A DNA stretch of 64,000 nucleotides, from the NCBI RefSeq assembly GCF_036227565.1, contig NZ_CP109460.1, positions 1 through 64,000 on the forward strand, read 5' to 3'. Both the position numbers and the translations under genes were made by a program. The DNA comes from Streptomyces sp. NBC_01454 (GTDB lineage: Bacteria > Actinomycetota > Actinomycetes > Streptomycetales > Streptomycetaceae). Positions 8,979 through 17,668 of the stretch are shown piece by piece; the first letter of the stretch is position 1; each line of letters starts with the position of its first letter. Below the pieces are notes generated by a model. That model made no database searches. It was not told the DNA's origin and saw only the letters and a list, made by a program, of their open reading frames with translations.

Positions 8979-10070
8979 CCCGGTGGCGCGGCGGCGCGGC
9001 GGCGCACCGAGCGGCGACCGACCGCCGCCGGGTCGACCGGCGGCCGGCCGGCTTGTGGCGTGGGGGCAGATCGGGGAAGTCGGCGGGGCGAGATGCTCAC
9101 CAGGCGGCCTCGCATTTCATGTCGGAATTGGAGGGCAGCGCCCGTGGAATGACGATGAGGGGCCCGCCCATTTCTACACCCGGTACGAGATCCTGCGGCG
9201 CCGAATGGGAAATCACGCGAGCACCTCACTGGGAATTAGGCCCCGTTAGAGCCGCTGAAGCGCGTGGATGCCAGCCCGTGATCCGTCGCTCCGTCGGTCT
9301 GGTATGAGGGTTCGGGCCGCTGCCGCGGAGAGGTGCAGACGGTGAACTAGCGCCTGCGGCCGAGGGCGAAGGTGTTGCCGGCAGCAGTGAGTCCGGACTT
9401 GGCGCGGGTTGCGATCTCCAGGCCCTCGAAGGTGACTGCACGTGCTCTGGCCTGCGTACGAACGCGGGTCAGTGATCTCCACACTGCCGGCGTCGTAGGC
9501 CACCGGCCCTGCGGAGCGCGATTTGAGCGCCCTATGGACGGAGCGAACTTCGTCGCTGTCGGGCTGACCTTTTACAGGTAAGGCGGGCGTTGGCGGCGCG
9601 ACGGGCTTGTTCTCGACCTTCGTGGAAGTAGTCGAGGATCTCACGGGTACGGCGGGGGATGATCAGGTGCTTGCTTGCGGCTGCTGCGCGGTAGGTACTG
9701 GCGCAGCACGGCGCACATGCCCACTCACGTGAATCGCTCGCATCCATGGAACATGCGCCGCGTACCCGGACGACCACACTCTTTCGCCGTGCCGGGGACC
9801 AGTCCGCCATCCGCGCCTCAAACCACCCGAAGAGGTGCGGTGACCCGACCCCTTCCGCCAACAACCACCAGCTTCAATACCTGGCACCGCCGCCAGCAGT
9901 CTGGTCAGCGGCATCACGGGCAGACGGAGACGACTTACCTGACCAGCGGGGGCGGAACCCGGGTCCGCCGCTGACCTCCGCCTGACCTGGTAGCGGCTCA
10001 CACCGGCAGGTGATCGCGCCTCACGTTTGGCACCTTCCCGCCAACTCAAGCGCGCATCCGCCAAGCGAAC
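8979..10070. other. 1.1-kb stretch without a supportable gene
   Basis: Short frames on both strands are rich in Arg, Pro and Ser and look like opposite-strand shadows. A minus-strand patch near 9590-9700 (KHLIIPRRTREILDYFHEGR) has protein-like composition but no start, no stop in phase and no family I can name. It may be relic DNA. Confidence 0.4.
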
Positions 10071-10088
10071 CGCTCAGTCACAAGTCGG

Positions 10089-10262
10089 TGTGACTGAGCG
10101 CTTCAGTTGGCGAGTTGAGCAAAGCCGTTGACCAGCGACGGTGCCCGAAGCCGCTCTCCGCGGAATGGAGTCCGGAGGGCGGCGCCCCGCTGACCAGGGA
10201 AAACGCCGATGCTCAACTGGGCAGATCGAACGCTAACCGGCCAACTGAAGCACTCAGTCACA
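10089..10262. mobile_element. MITE-like element, 174 bp
   Basis: The left end TGTGACTGAGCGCTTCAGTT (continuing GG, 10089-10110) is repeated inverted at 10241-10262 with one mismatch over 22 bases. There is no open frame between the ends. A partial inverted end (12 bases, 10071-10082) abuts it, six bases away, and an exact 24-base copy of the same end lies alone at 11772-11795. The ends and the lack of genes fit a miniature inverted-repeat element; no clear target duplication is visible and no parent transposase is present in the window. Confidence 0.5.
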
Positions 10263-10501
10263 AAGTGAGCTCCAGGCCCTCAGCACACCACCGTTTCAGA
10301 AGTCGAGTTCTGCGTACGCGATGTCGGTGAACTCCGCCAGCAGACCGATGGCGGGCGGCCACAGTCCTTGAAATGGATCTCCCGCACGTTCTCGCCGCCA
10401 CCCCTCTCGTCACAGGGCCTGGCAACGCCTGGCGAGGGGCTGGTTTGGAGGGCGGCGGAGGATGATGGAGCTCCAGGAGACGCCTGTCGCCAGTGTCCAC
10501 G

Positions 10502-10762
10502 CTACTGGCTGGTTTCCTCTTCGGCCTTTTCGTTGAGGGCGGCCATGCGGGCCTTATATTCGGCCATTGGGATTTGCCCGAGAACCGCAAGTCTTTCCAG
10601 TTCGGCAGCCTCGGAGTCATGGGATATCTTGTGACTCTGCTCTATCTGCTCTCTGCTGTACTTGGCGGCCTTGGCGCGTTTCCTGGCACGGCTTCGCTGT
10701 AACTGTTCATCGATCGCTCTTCCTGTTGCCTCGAAGTAGCTGTCGTGTTTCCCTGACCACAT
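10502..10762 (-). CDS. Small SHOCT-like charged protein
   Basis: An 86-residue protein from ATG 10762, preceded by a GGGG-type ribosome site. It starts MWSGKHDSYFEATGRAIDEQ, has a basic middle (RSRARKRAKAAKYSR) and ends with LERLAVLGQIPMAEYKARMA, which resembles the short SHOCT helix pair often found at the C-terminus of small actinobacterial proteins. It is likely cytoplasmic and all-helical. A long perfect palindrome separates it from the secreted protein gene upstream, so it is probably transcribed on its own. Function unknown. Confidence 0.55.
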   Translation of the reverse strand: MWSGKHDSYFEATGRAIDEQLQRSRARKRAKAAKYSREQIEQSHKISHDSEAAELERLAVLGQIPMAEYKARMAALNEKAEEETSQ

Positions 10763-10793
10763 ATTTTCCCCGCATCTTCGGTTTTGAATGCCG

Positions 10794-10827
10794 GAAGCCG
10801 GATCCAGGATATCCTGGATCCGGCTTC
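10794..10827. terminator. 34-bp perfect palindrome, likely terminator
   Basis: Two 17-base arms (10794-10810 and 10811-10827) are exact reverse complements with no spacer. It starts 16 bases after the stop of the minus-strand secreted-protein gene (10843). Its length and perfection exceed those of the other hairpins in the window; cruciform formation or a protein binding site is also possible. Confidence 0.65.
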
Positions 10828-10842
10828 TTAGTTGATCCTTCG

Positions 10843-11559
10843 TCAGATCTTGAAGTTCTTGTAGTCGATGGTGCACTTGATCGCCGTCGTGCCGGCGCCG
10901 CCGCAGCCCTTCGGGTGCGATTGCCACACCCAGCCTGGCGTGAGGAAGTTGGCCCACATGTCGTGCTGTACGTGCAGGGTTCTGGGGCGCTTCACCTTCG
11001 CCGTCACCTCCGAGATGGTGGGCGTCGGGTCGAGCGGCTGGATGACGGTGCGCTCCCCGTTGGCGATCACCTTGTTGTGGTCGTCCATGAGACGTGCGCG
11101 GGATTCCCCGGTGAACTGCGGGCCATCGGGACCTACGGCCGCGCAGTAGAACCTGGTGCTGCCCGTGACTTGGGAGACAGTCCCTGCTCCCCACTTCCAG
11201 TCAGCGTTCCACTCGCACAGAACGGTCTTTGCCTTGAGCGTTGCACCAGTCTTGGGGGCGATTTTGGCGACCTCGGCGGTGAAGCTTCCACTGCCGTCCT
11301 GAAGGCTGTTGTGCTCGGCTGCCGTGGCGGAGCTGGTGGCGCCACTTTCGACGCTTGTGGCCTTGTTGCTCTGGGCACTCGCGGAGCTGGCTGCCGGGAT
11401 CATCATTCCCGACGTGGCGATGGCGGTGGCGATGGCGGTGGCGATGGCTATCTTGACGGTACGGGAAGCGTTAAGACGCGACAGTCCCCCGTTGGCTAAC
11501 TTGCCTTTCACTTTTCCCCGTTTCTCGTGCGGATAGTGCTTGATCATTTGTAGCAGCAT
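10843..11559 (-). CDS. Secreted protein of unknown function
   Basis: A 238-residue preprotein with an N-terminal basic region, then a hydrophobic Ala/Ile/Thr-rich core (IAIATAIATAIATSG) encoded by near-perfect 12-base DNA repeats around 11417-11445, and a Ser/Ala-rich cleavage zone. The mature part has Cys-Glu-Trp-Asn and later Phe-Tyr-Cys, with two more cysteines near the end, so two disulphides are likely. The C-terminal half (PRTLHVQHDMWANFLTPGW) has the look of a small beta-rich exported protein. I do not recognise the family. A palindrome follows the stop. Confidence 0.6.
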   Translation of the reverse strand: MLLQMIKHYPHEKRGKVKGKLANGGLSRLNASRTVKIAIATAIATAIATSGMMIPAASSASAQSNKATSVESGATSSATAAEHNSLQDGSGSFTAEVAKIAPKTGATLKAKTVLCEWNADWKWGAGTVSQVTGSTRFYCAAVGPDGPQFTGESRARLMDDHNKVIANGERTVIQPLDPTPTISEVTAKVKRPRTLHVQHDMWANFLTPGWVWQSHPKGCGGAGTTAIKCTIDYKNFKI

Positions 11560-11771
11560 GATGGACCCCCGTCGAACGATTTTTCAGATCGTGACTCAAA
11601 CTCAAGCCTCTTGGCCGACACGCCGAAATTTAACGCATTTTTGACGGGCGGAAGGTAGGGGGCGGATTGGATACCGGAATTACTGATACCGAATACAGTC
11701 GGACGCCCAGTGAGCTCCGCCCCGGGAGGTCAGAGGCCTCCGTTAATCGATGGGTTCACGGTGGCGCCTGA

Positions 11772-11795
11772 TGTGACTGAGCGCTTCAGTTGGCG
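11772..11795 (+). repeat. Solitary copy of the MITE end
   Basis: Twenty-four bases identical to 10089-10112, ending three bases before the left inverted repeat of the next IS. It could be one end of an older element interrupted by that IS. Confidence 0.6.
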
Positions 11796-11887
11796 CGTTA
11801 AGTGGCTGTTGTCGTTCCGATCTTGAGGGGTGTGCGTCGAACGGGAGTCTCGATCGGGTGATCGCCGCTGGCCGTCGGCATGAAGGC

Positions 11888-11940
11888 AGGGCCTCTTGGT
11901 AGCTCGGGGTTGCGAAGCCAACCGAGATCCAGGAGACCCT
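11888..11940 (+). promoter_or_regulatory. Hairpin masking the transposase ribosome site
   Basis: The arms AGGGCCTCTTGG (11888-11899) and CCAGGAGACCCT (11929-11940) pair, with an inner CTCGG/CCGAG helix. The right arm contains the AGGAG ribosome site (11931-11935) of the TTG start at 11942. The same structure, with compensating changes, precedes the second transposase copy at 52162-52218. Confidence 0.6.
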
Positions 11941-11941
11941 G

Positions 11942-12858
11942 TTGCCGCAGTTGTACGCGTTCGCGCCAGTTCAGTTCAACTCGACTGCACTGTCGTGTGA
12001 TTGTGTCGCTCACCGGTTCGGGAATGCGGCCGATCACCCGGAGCGTGTTCGGCGGTATCCGTCGGACATGACGGACGCGGAGTGGGAGACGGTCCGGCCG
12101 CTGCTGCCGATGCCGGCCTGGCTGCGCGGCCGGGGTGGGCAGCCGGAGGCGTATTGCCACCGCGCGATGCTGGACGCGATCCGCTACCTCGTCGACAACG
12201 GCATCAAGTGGCGTGCGATGCCCGGGGACTTCCCACCATGGGACCGGGTATATGCGTTCTTCCGCCGCTGGCGCGACCACGGCCTGGTCAAGGAGTTCCA
12301 CGACCGGCTGCGCGGACAGGTCCGCGAGAAACTGGGCCGCGACGCGGCACCGACGGCCGGTGTGATCGACTCGCAGTCGGTCAAGGCGGACGCATTCGTC
12401 GGATCGGACAGCCGCGGCTTCGACGGCGGCAAACTCGTCAACGGCCGCAAGCGGCACGTCGTAGTCGACACGCTCGGCCTGCTGCTGGGCGTGATGGTCA
12501 CCGCCGCGGACACCGGCGACCGCACCGCCGCCCACGTGCTGCTCGGGCAGGTCGCCGACGTGCACCACCGGCTGGAGCTGGTCTGGGCCGACGGTGGCTA
12601 CACCGGCAGCCTCGTCGAGCACTGCCTGGTCGCGTTCGCGCTGGTCCTGGCAATCGTGAAACGCAGCGATGACATGCGCGGCTTCGTAGTGTTGCCCAAG
12701 CGGTGGATCGTCGAGCGGTTCTTCGCCACCTGATGCGCACCCGCCGTCTGGTGCGCGACTTCGAACGCCGCACCGCCAGTGCCGAGGCGATGGTCTACTG
12801 GTCGATGACCCTGCTCATGACGCGTCGCCTTGCCCGGCCGGGCCCTGGGCGAGGGTGA
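11942..12858 (+). pseudogene. IS5-family DDE transposase, one-base frameshift
   Basis: The TTG start has AGGAG six bases upstream. The first 263 residues run to a TGA at 12731-12733. Recognisable C-terminal sequence (LMRTRRLVRDFERR, AEAMVYWSM) follows in the next frame from 12730 and ends at TGA 12856-12858, so one base is missing near 12728. Catalytic triad positions are visible: Asp in GVIDSQSVK, Asp in VWADGGYTG and Glu in WIVERFF. The N-terminal leader before MTDAEW (CDCVAHRFGNAADHPERVRR) is conserved in the second copy, which supports the upstream start. Without recoding, the product lacks its last 40 residues. Confidence 0.85.
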
Positions 12859-13351
12859 ACTGTCCCGGCTGTCGCTCGGCCAGCCAGCCCCGCGCGACCA
12901 GGCGTTTCGCCTTCGACCGCAGTGCCTCCACCTTGGCCGGCACCGCGTCCAGGCCGAACACCACGGCGAACTCCTGGCAGGTCAGCGGCCCTTGATGGAG
13001 CCGGTGTCGTCTCGCGAGGGCCTCGAGGATGCGCTGATAGTCCACCGACAGCACCGACCAGGCCAGCCCCTCACGCCACACCGGCACCTGCGACTTCGGT
13101 CTCGCCGCCTGCCTGGGCGCCGGGGGCGCGTCCGTGTCCCGCGGGCCGGAGGCGGTCTCCTCATCAGCGATGTTGCCGCCGTCCGGAGCCAGGACCGTGC
13201 CCACTCGCCTGCGGGCGATCGCCCACTCCTCCCACTCCCGCTCGGCCGCAGCCAGCTCCGCCTGGATGCGGTCGGCTTCCTCACGCAACCCGTCGACTCG
13301 ACGGCGAGCGGCCAGCTCATGCCGTTCCAGCAGTCCGACGACCGACGGCAT
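12815..13351 (-). CDS. IS5-associated passenger protein, coiled coil plus winged-helix-like domain
   Basis: A 178-residue protein; ATG 13351 is chosen for its GGGAGG six bases upstream. Residues 1-60 form a probable coiled coil (LLERHELAARRRVDGLREEA). A Pro-rich linker follows, then a conserved C-terminal part with VPVWREGL, DYQRILEAL and VEALRSKAKRLVARGWL, which looks like a winged-helix DNA-binding unit. It is convergent with the transposase and overlaps its 3' end by 44 bases. A frameshifted relative occupies the same place in the copy at 53084-53634, and an N-terminal fragment is at 48896-49103. The repeated linkage suggests an accessory or regulator of the transposon; that role is inferred. 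Confidence 0.75.
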   Translation of the reverse strand: MPSVVGLLERHELAARRRVDGLREEADRIQAELAAAEREWEEWAIARRRVGTVLAPDGGNIADEETASGPRDTDAPPAPRQAARPKSQVPVWREGLAWSVLSVDYQRILEALARRHRLHQGPLTCQEFAVVFGLDAVPAKVEALRSKAKRLVARGWLAERQPGQFTLAQGPAGQGDAS

Positions 13352-13690
13352 CCGCAACCTCCCGGAAAGCGACGACACGACATGCCACCACTTCCACCGA
13401 GTCACCCACGCTATGCCTGACCAGCGAAAACGCTGCCCTCACATTCGGAACGACAACAGCCACTTAGCGCACGATCTGACACGGATGTTCCTCAGACCCC
13501 GGCTTGGCCCTGCTGCGGCGGATCCAGAAGAGCGGCCTGGGACTGCCCCTGATGCCGCCATCCGCCCAGGCAAGCGCCACACTCGCTCGGACACGGAACA
13601 GCAAATGACGCCGTAGTCTTCGGCGGCGACGGCGGCCAGCGAGGTGACCCCCGGAATGTGGACACAGGGGTTCATGCTGCGAGTGAGAGT

Positions 13691-13815
13691 TCAGCTTCCG
13701 TGTGGTGTTGCTGTTCTGTTTTGACCTGGAGCGTTGTCAACTCGGCTGATGGGTGGCTGGCCTGCGAGTTCGGTGTGGCATCGGTGGTGGTTGTCGGTGT
13801 GGAGTCGCAAACCTG
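13691..13815 (-). pseudogene. C-terminal remnant of an IS481-type transposase
   Basis: A minus-strand frame ending at TGA 13691-13693 reads RLHTDNHHRCHTELAGQPPI then SRVDNAPG. This matches the usual last 35 residues of IS481-family integrase-like transposases (HHxxHTxLGGQPPxSRVxN). Nothing upstream (13816-14050) is recognisable, so only the tail survives. Confidence 0.6.
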
Positions 13816-14060
13816 CCACGGGTCCGATGAGAACTACCGTGGCGGTCCCTTCGCCCTCGCCGCGCGTGCGCAGGCGTGGTCGTCGGCGGCGATCGGTATC
13901 GGTCGACGACGATGATCACAGCGGACACGGCTGGGCACGGGTGCTGCGCAACGGCCTGCTGCGGTGCGCAGCACCCGTGGTGGACCCGTGGTGGACACGT
14001 GCTGCATGTGACCGCTGTGATCGGTGGCAATGAGGCCGGACGGACGGGCTCACACGCCAG

Positions 14061-14095
14061 CGGGTGGCCCCGCTCCAGTGGAACGGGGCCACCCG
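14061..14095 (-). terminator. Terminator of the secreted-protein gene
   Basis: A perfect 12-bp stem (14061-14072 with 14084-14095) and 11-base loop, 15 bases after the stop at 14110. Confidence 0.8.
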
Positions 14096-14109
14096 GGCGG
14101 ACTTCTGTT

Positions 14110-14622
14110 TCAGCTGCAGGACGAGTACATACCGCTGGTGTCAGGGGTGCCGTTGGAGAAGTTCCACGTCGGGGTCTCCCCGGAGCACGAGTGACCGCCG
14201 GCCGTGAAGTTCCAGCGACCGTAGTAGAGGCGGGTGTTGTAAACGTTCGGGGCCACCTTGGTGAACGGGGAGTCCCACCACCACGTGCCGGCGTTCGGCT
14301 GCGGCGAGCCACCAGCCGACTTGAAGTCCGAGCTGGACCGCACGTCAATCTGCCCGGATCTCCAGTTGGCGTTAACGTAGTTGGTGTTCCAGAGGTTGAC
14401 CTCGGTGTACGCCACCTTGTTGTTGGAGTCGCAGTAGTTCCACGCGAGGTAGAATTGACCAATCGTCTGCGAACCGACCTTGATGCTCTGAATGGGGCCG
14501 AGCACCGAGGCGCAGCTGGTGGTGGCGTGAGCTGTTCCGGCGCCAACAGTGGCGAACGTGAGGCTGCCCGCAAGAACAGCCAGCGCAGCAGAGGCCGCGC
14601 GCATCCGAGTACCCATCCGCAT
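14110..14622 (-). CDS. Secreted protein of unknown function
   Basis: A 170-residue preprotein from ATG 14622, chosen because GGGGGA lies just upstream and the signal peptide (MRMGTRMRAASAALAVLAG, cleavage near AHA-TT) starts there. The mature part has Cys pairs at the start and end, and a Trp/Tyr/Asn-rich body (FYLAWNYCDSNNKVAYTEV, AGTWWWDSPF, LYYGRWNFTAGG) that suggests a compact beta-sandwich. I recognise no named family. It is monocistronic, with a terminator immediately after the stop, and lies in a zone of several small exported proteins. Confidence 0.7.
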   Translation of the reverse strand: MRMGTRMRAASAALAVLAGSLTFATVGAGTAHATTSCASVLGPIQSIKVGSQTIGQFYLAWNYCDSNNKVAYTEVNLWNTNYVNANWRSGQIDVRSSSDFKSAGGSPQPNAGTWWWDSPFTKVAPNVYNTRLYYGRWNFTAGGHSCSGETPTWNFSNGTPDTSGMYSSCS

Positions 14623-15044
14623 GCTTCCCCCATGGGAATCTGCGAGGTGGCTGAGCGCCACCCGACGAGGTGCCCATACTTCCACTGGATTCGCCTGCGA
14701 TCCAGACCCTCCCCTAATCACCCCAATCGGCGACGAAGATTCCGGAAAGTGGAGCGTGAAACCGACGGCCGCCTCGCCGGCACCGGACTGATCATCGAAT
14801 TCGGACTGATCGCACAGCCCACCCCCACGAGTCCAACCTGAGTATGCGCGCGCGAGGGCTGCGAGCGCCCCACCAGGCGCACCGGACCGGCCCCGGCGGC
14901 GTCCACGGTGTTCGGACCGGCCCTTCCGCGGCAGCCGGCCCCGGCGTTGTCACCGTCATCGCCGGGGCCGGGCTGCGCCCCTGACCGGGCGTGGCCAGCG
15001 CGGCTGGCGGGGGCACGGTGCAGCCGCGCCTCGCCAGCCGTGGC
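14623..15044. other. Intergenic, no supported gene
   Basis: About 420 bases: the promoter side of the secreted-protein gene, then low-complexity Pro/Gly-coding sequence next to a transposase remnant. Confidence 0.4.
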
Positions 15045-15408
15045 CGTACTTCACCGATTGCGCGCGTGATGTGGAGTGGTCGACGCCGAACCAGCAGGCC
15101 AGTACGTCGTCCGGTGGCACCGTGGCGGAGTGGATAAGCATTGCCAACAGGCGGTCGCCGACGTCGAGTTTGTGTTTCGCACCGGCACCCACGGCCCGGC
15201 TGCGGGAACGAGCGTGAGCACAGCCTGATGCCGCTGGTGCCACAAGGGGCCGCTCTCAGCGCCGAGTTCAGCGATCACATCGGGCGTGAGCCCTGTGATC
15301 CGCTGACTATGGATGATCACTGCACGCGCCCGCTTTCCCACCACACAGACCATGATCAACGATCACAATCCTCGACGCGACACCGCCAACCACGCACGAG
15401 CTCGTCAG
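15045..15408 (-). pseudogene. Transposase N-terminal remnant, inverted copy 1
   Basis: One frame reads SQRITGLTPDVIAELGAESG and then, after a frameshift near 15190, another reads SRAVGAGAKHKLDVGDRLLA and DDVLACWFGVDHST. Together these match the helix-turn-helix N-terminal region of IS5-like transposases. The catalytic domain is missing. Bases 15113-15408 match 19127-19422 in inverted orientation over exactly 296 positions with only about two differences seen by eye. Confidence 0.75.
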
Positions 15409-15454
15409 AGACCGTCCCGAATCGGTGGAGCCGCAGGTGGCCCTTTCCGGCTGT

Positions 15455-16621
15455 CTACTTCACATTGACTGCGGCCCATGCCTTCTGGACGGCCGCATAC
15501 TCGCGGCTAGGCGTTCCGTACAGCCTGGCAGCGGCTTTGAGGGTGCCGGCCCGGGCCTGCTTGTATCCCGTGGTCGAGTTGAACTGGGTGGTGAGCGCTT
15601 CGTACCAGATACGGGCCGCCTTGGTGCGGCCGATACCGGCGACTTTCCGGCCGTCGATGGTCGGGCTGTCGTAGGCGACGCCGTTGATAGTCTTTTTGCC
15701 GCTTCCCTCCGCCAGGAGGTAGAAGAAATGGTTGGCTATGCCGGCCTGGAAGTGGGTGTCGCCGTTCTTGCCGCTCGTTATCCCGGGCTTCCAGAAGTCT
15801 GGCGACTTGCCGTCACGTGATGGCTTGTCCATGTAGCGCATGGGGCTGGACTTTCCGTATACCTTCTCTTCAAAGAGGTAGTCCGGGGGGTCACTGGGGA
15901 GGCTCGCCTGGAATTCCACCATGGCGGCGAAGATGTCGGAGGTTGCCTCGTTGAGGGCATCCGACTCGGCAGAGTAGCCGAACTTTGCAGTGGCGTCGCT
16001 GACGAGGTGGGTGTATTCGTGAGCGACCGCGTCGAGCGACGTGATGGGCTTCTTGTTGTTTTTCCCGTCGCCGAAGAGAGCGGCCATCGGGTCGTCGATG
16101 GCCTGAGCGTGACTGAAGTTCTTTTTGAAGTGCACGTACAGGGTGGGACCCTTGTTGTCGCCACGTGGGCCGAGGCGGTGGAAGGTGTTCTTGAAGTAGT
16201 CCCAAGCCTGTTCGGCGGCGAACTGGGCGTCAACAGCCGCCGACTCGCGGCTGCTGGTGGTGCCGTTACCCCATTCGTTGTCCTTGCCAGTGAAGGGCTT
16301 GCTGAGCTCCAGGTCACCGAAGTACTCGTTGTTCAGGTAGTCCTTGATGGTCAGGCCACCCCGGGTGGGATCTGTGAGTTCGTAGCGGCCGTTGCGCAGG
16401 CGAGTGGTGATCTTGACCGTGCCGACGCGAATGCCATGGCCCGTCGCGGTGGCACTGCCGGCGGTCTGAGCCGGCACCGGTGTCGGGCCTCCCGTGGCGG
16501 CAGTCGCCGGTCCGGCCATCGCCCCCGACGCAGCGAGCGCGGCGGTGGCCACGACGACGGCGCTCATCTGCAGTGCGGCGCGCTTCCGGCGGCGCTTGCG
16601 GGTGGATCGTGCACGATTCAT
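15455..16621 (-). CDS. Secreted M4 (thermolysin-like) metallopeptidase lacking the usual propeptide
   Basis: A 388-residue preprotein. ATG 16621 has GGAGGAG directly upstream. Residues 1-42 are a basic and hydrophobic signal peptide. The zinc site HEYTH is near residue 200, and NEATSD with the third zinc ligand Glu is near 223. HFQAGIANHFFYLL supplies the usual downstream His region. Fold and order agree with M4 peptidases that cleave extracellular proteins. Only about 100 residues separate the signal from the catalytic domain, so the roughly 200-residue FTP/PepSY propeptide that normally chaperones folding is absent. It lies inside a 3.7-kb segment flanked by inverted transposase fragments. 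Confidence 0.85.
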   Translation of the reverse strand: MNRARSTRKRRRKRAALQMSAVVVATAALAASGAMAGPATAATGGPTPVPAQTAGSATATGHGIRVGTVKITTRLRNGRYELTDPTRGGLTIKDYLNNEYFGDLELSKPFTGKDNEWGNGTTSSRESAAVDAQFAAEQAWDYFKNTFHRLGPRGDNKGPTLYVHFKKNFSHAQAIDDPMAALFGDGKNNKKPITSLDAVAHEYTHLVSDATAKFGYSAESDALNEATSDIFAAMVEFQASLPSDPPDYLFEEKVYGKSSPMRYMDKPSRDGKSPDFWKPGITSGKNGDTHFQAGIANHFFYLLAEGSGKKTINGVAYDSPTIDGRKVAGIGRTKAARIWYEALTTQFNSTTGYKQARAGTLKAAARLYGTPSREYAAVQKAWAAVNVK

Positions 16622-17248
16622 GGGCTCCTCCACAGGGCCAACGGCGTGGGGTACCGGGGCAGTGACCCCGGGCCCTTCAGCCACAGAGATGGCCGTAGCG
16701 CCCGCGCCGTTCCCGTCAGACGCCGGCTGTGGCCCCCCGACCGCGATGGTCGAGAGGCCCGGCCGCGACCTGGTCGGCCGGCAGCAGACGGACTGGGAGG
16801 GTGCGCCGGGCAGGTGCGCCGGGCAGGTGCGCCGGGCAGGTTCGCCGAGCGCGCCGCAGGCGGCCCCCATGGCGACCAGGGCGAGCAGCAGCACGCTCCG
16901 GTTGTCCTACCAGAGCCTGGGCACACAGCCCTGTGGCGGCCACCGGTTGGCCTGCGGTGGTTGCCCGCACCACCGCACAGCGGTCAACAGCGTCGGCCAA
17001 CGTGCCGCCGCAGCCCGAACTGCACCACCGGCAGGTCGGTGGCGAGGGGCCCGGAGCCATCGATGCTCTGCTCAACCGCCCCTCTGAGGCCACCGGGGGC
17101 CGCGCAGGAGACGGATCTCGGTCACTCTCACCGCACGGATGGGCACGGCACTCGCCGCGTCCATCCGTGCCGTTCGGGCGGGTTCCTCGGTGCGGTGGGA
17201 TCGCCCTGACGCGTCGCGGCGCTGACACCAACCCTGATCGTCGGCTCG
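16622..17248. other. Upstream region of the protease, no supported gene
   Basis: About 630 bases with no convincing frame. It contains a 13-base tandem repeat at 16801-16849 and is expected to hold the protease promoter. Confidence 0.4.
16801..16849 (+). repeat. 13-base tandem repeat
   Basis: Three exact copies of GTGCGCCGGGCAG (16801-16839) and a partial, diverged fourth. Confidence 0.85.
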
Positions 17249-17668
17249 CTATCTGCCGTCGCCGGATGGCTGGGGCAGCGATGCGGGAACACGAGTGAGG
17301 TGGAAGAGGAAGTCCGTAAGGGTTTCCTTCTTGTCCATCACGCACAGCAGGACGTTGTCGGTGAGCCGGCGGAAATGGTCGATGATGGGCAGCTGGTCAT
17401 AGACCATCGCCGTGGACTGCTTGCCGCGGTAGATGACCTCACGCAACGTTGCGAGGCCCATCTCCTCGTACCAGAAGACCGTCCCGTCCTCGTCGCGGCA
17501 CAGCAGCGGCTCCACGCGATCGGCGTCGACGAACCGCTTGCCGTACCACCGCATCTTCGTCAGCAGCGCGGCGTTCTCGCTGGTGTGCTCGAGCCCGCCA
17601 CCCTGCCAGGTGCCGAGGAGGAGATCGGTGTCGACCGGTTCGAGCCGGTCGAAGAGCTCTGCCACCAC
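17249..17668 (-). CDS. GXWXG/DUF4334 domain protein
   Basis: A 139-residue frame from GTG 17668. It contains LLGTWQGGG (the GXWXG signature), MRWYGKRFVDADRVEPLL, and MVYDQLPIIDHFRR with FLFHLTRV near the end, which mark the DUF4334 half. The family is a small lipocalin-like beta fold of unknown function, common in actinobacteria. Family members usually have 20-40 more N-terminal residues, and the start here has a weak ribosome site, so the 5' end may be damaged. The region upstream is a frameshifted reading frame on the same strand. Confidence 0.6.
   Translation of the reverse strand: MVAELFDRLEPVDTDLLLGTWQGGGLEHTSENAALLTKMRWYGKRFVDADRVEPLLCRDEDGTVFWYEEMGLATLREVIYRGKQSTAMVYDQLPIIDHFRRLTDNVLLCVMDKKETLTDFLFHLTRVPASLPQPSGDGR

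Larger units (their letters stand above)
11799..13466. mobile_element. IS5-type element with passenger gene
   Basis: A 22-base end beginning TAAGTGGCTGTTGTCGTTCC (11799-11820) is exactly inverted at 13445-13466. The outer TA on both sides may be the target duplication, as in some IS5 subgroups. The 1.67-kb unit holds a plus-strand DDE transposase gene with one frameshift and a convergent minus-strand passenger gene whose 3' end overlaps it. A related copy without clear ends lies at about 52.1-53.7 kb. Confidence 0.8.

Noticed and set aside
9246..9864. Two overlapping minus-strand frames between 9246 and 9864
   Set aside because: Arg/Pro/Ser-rich, without start signals or recognisable family.
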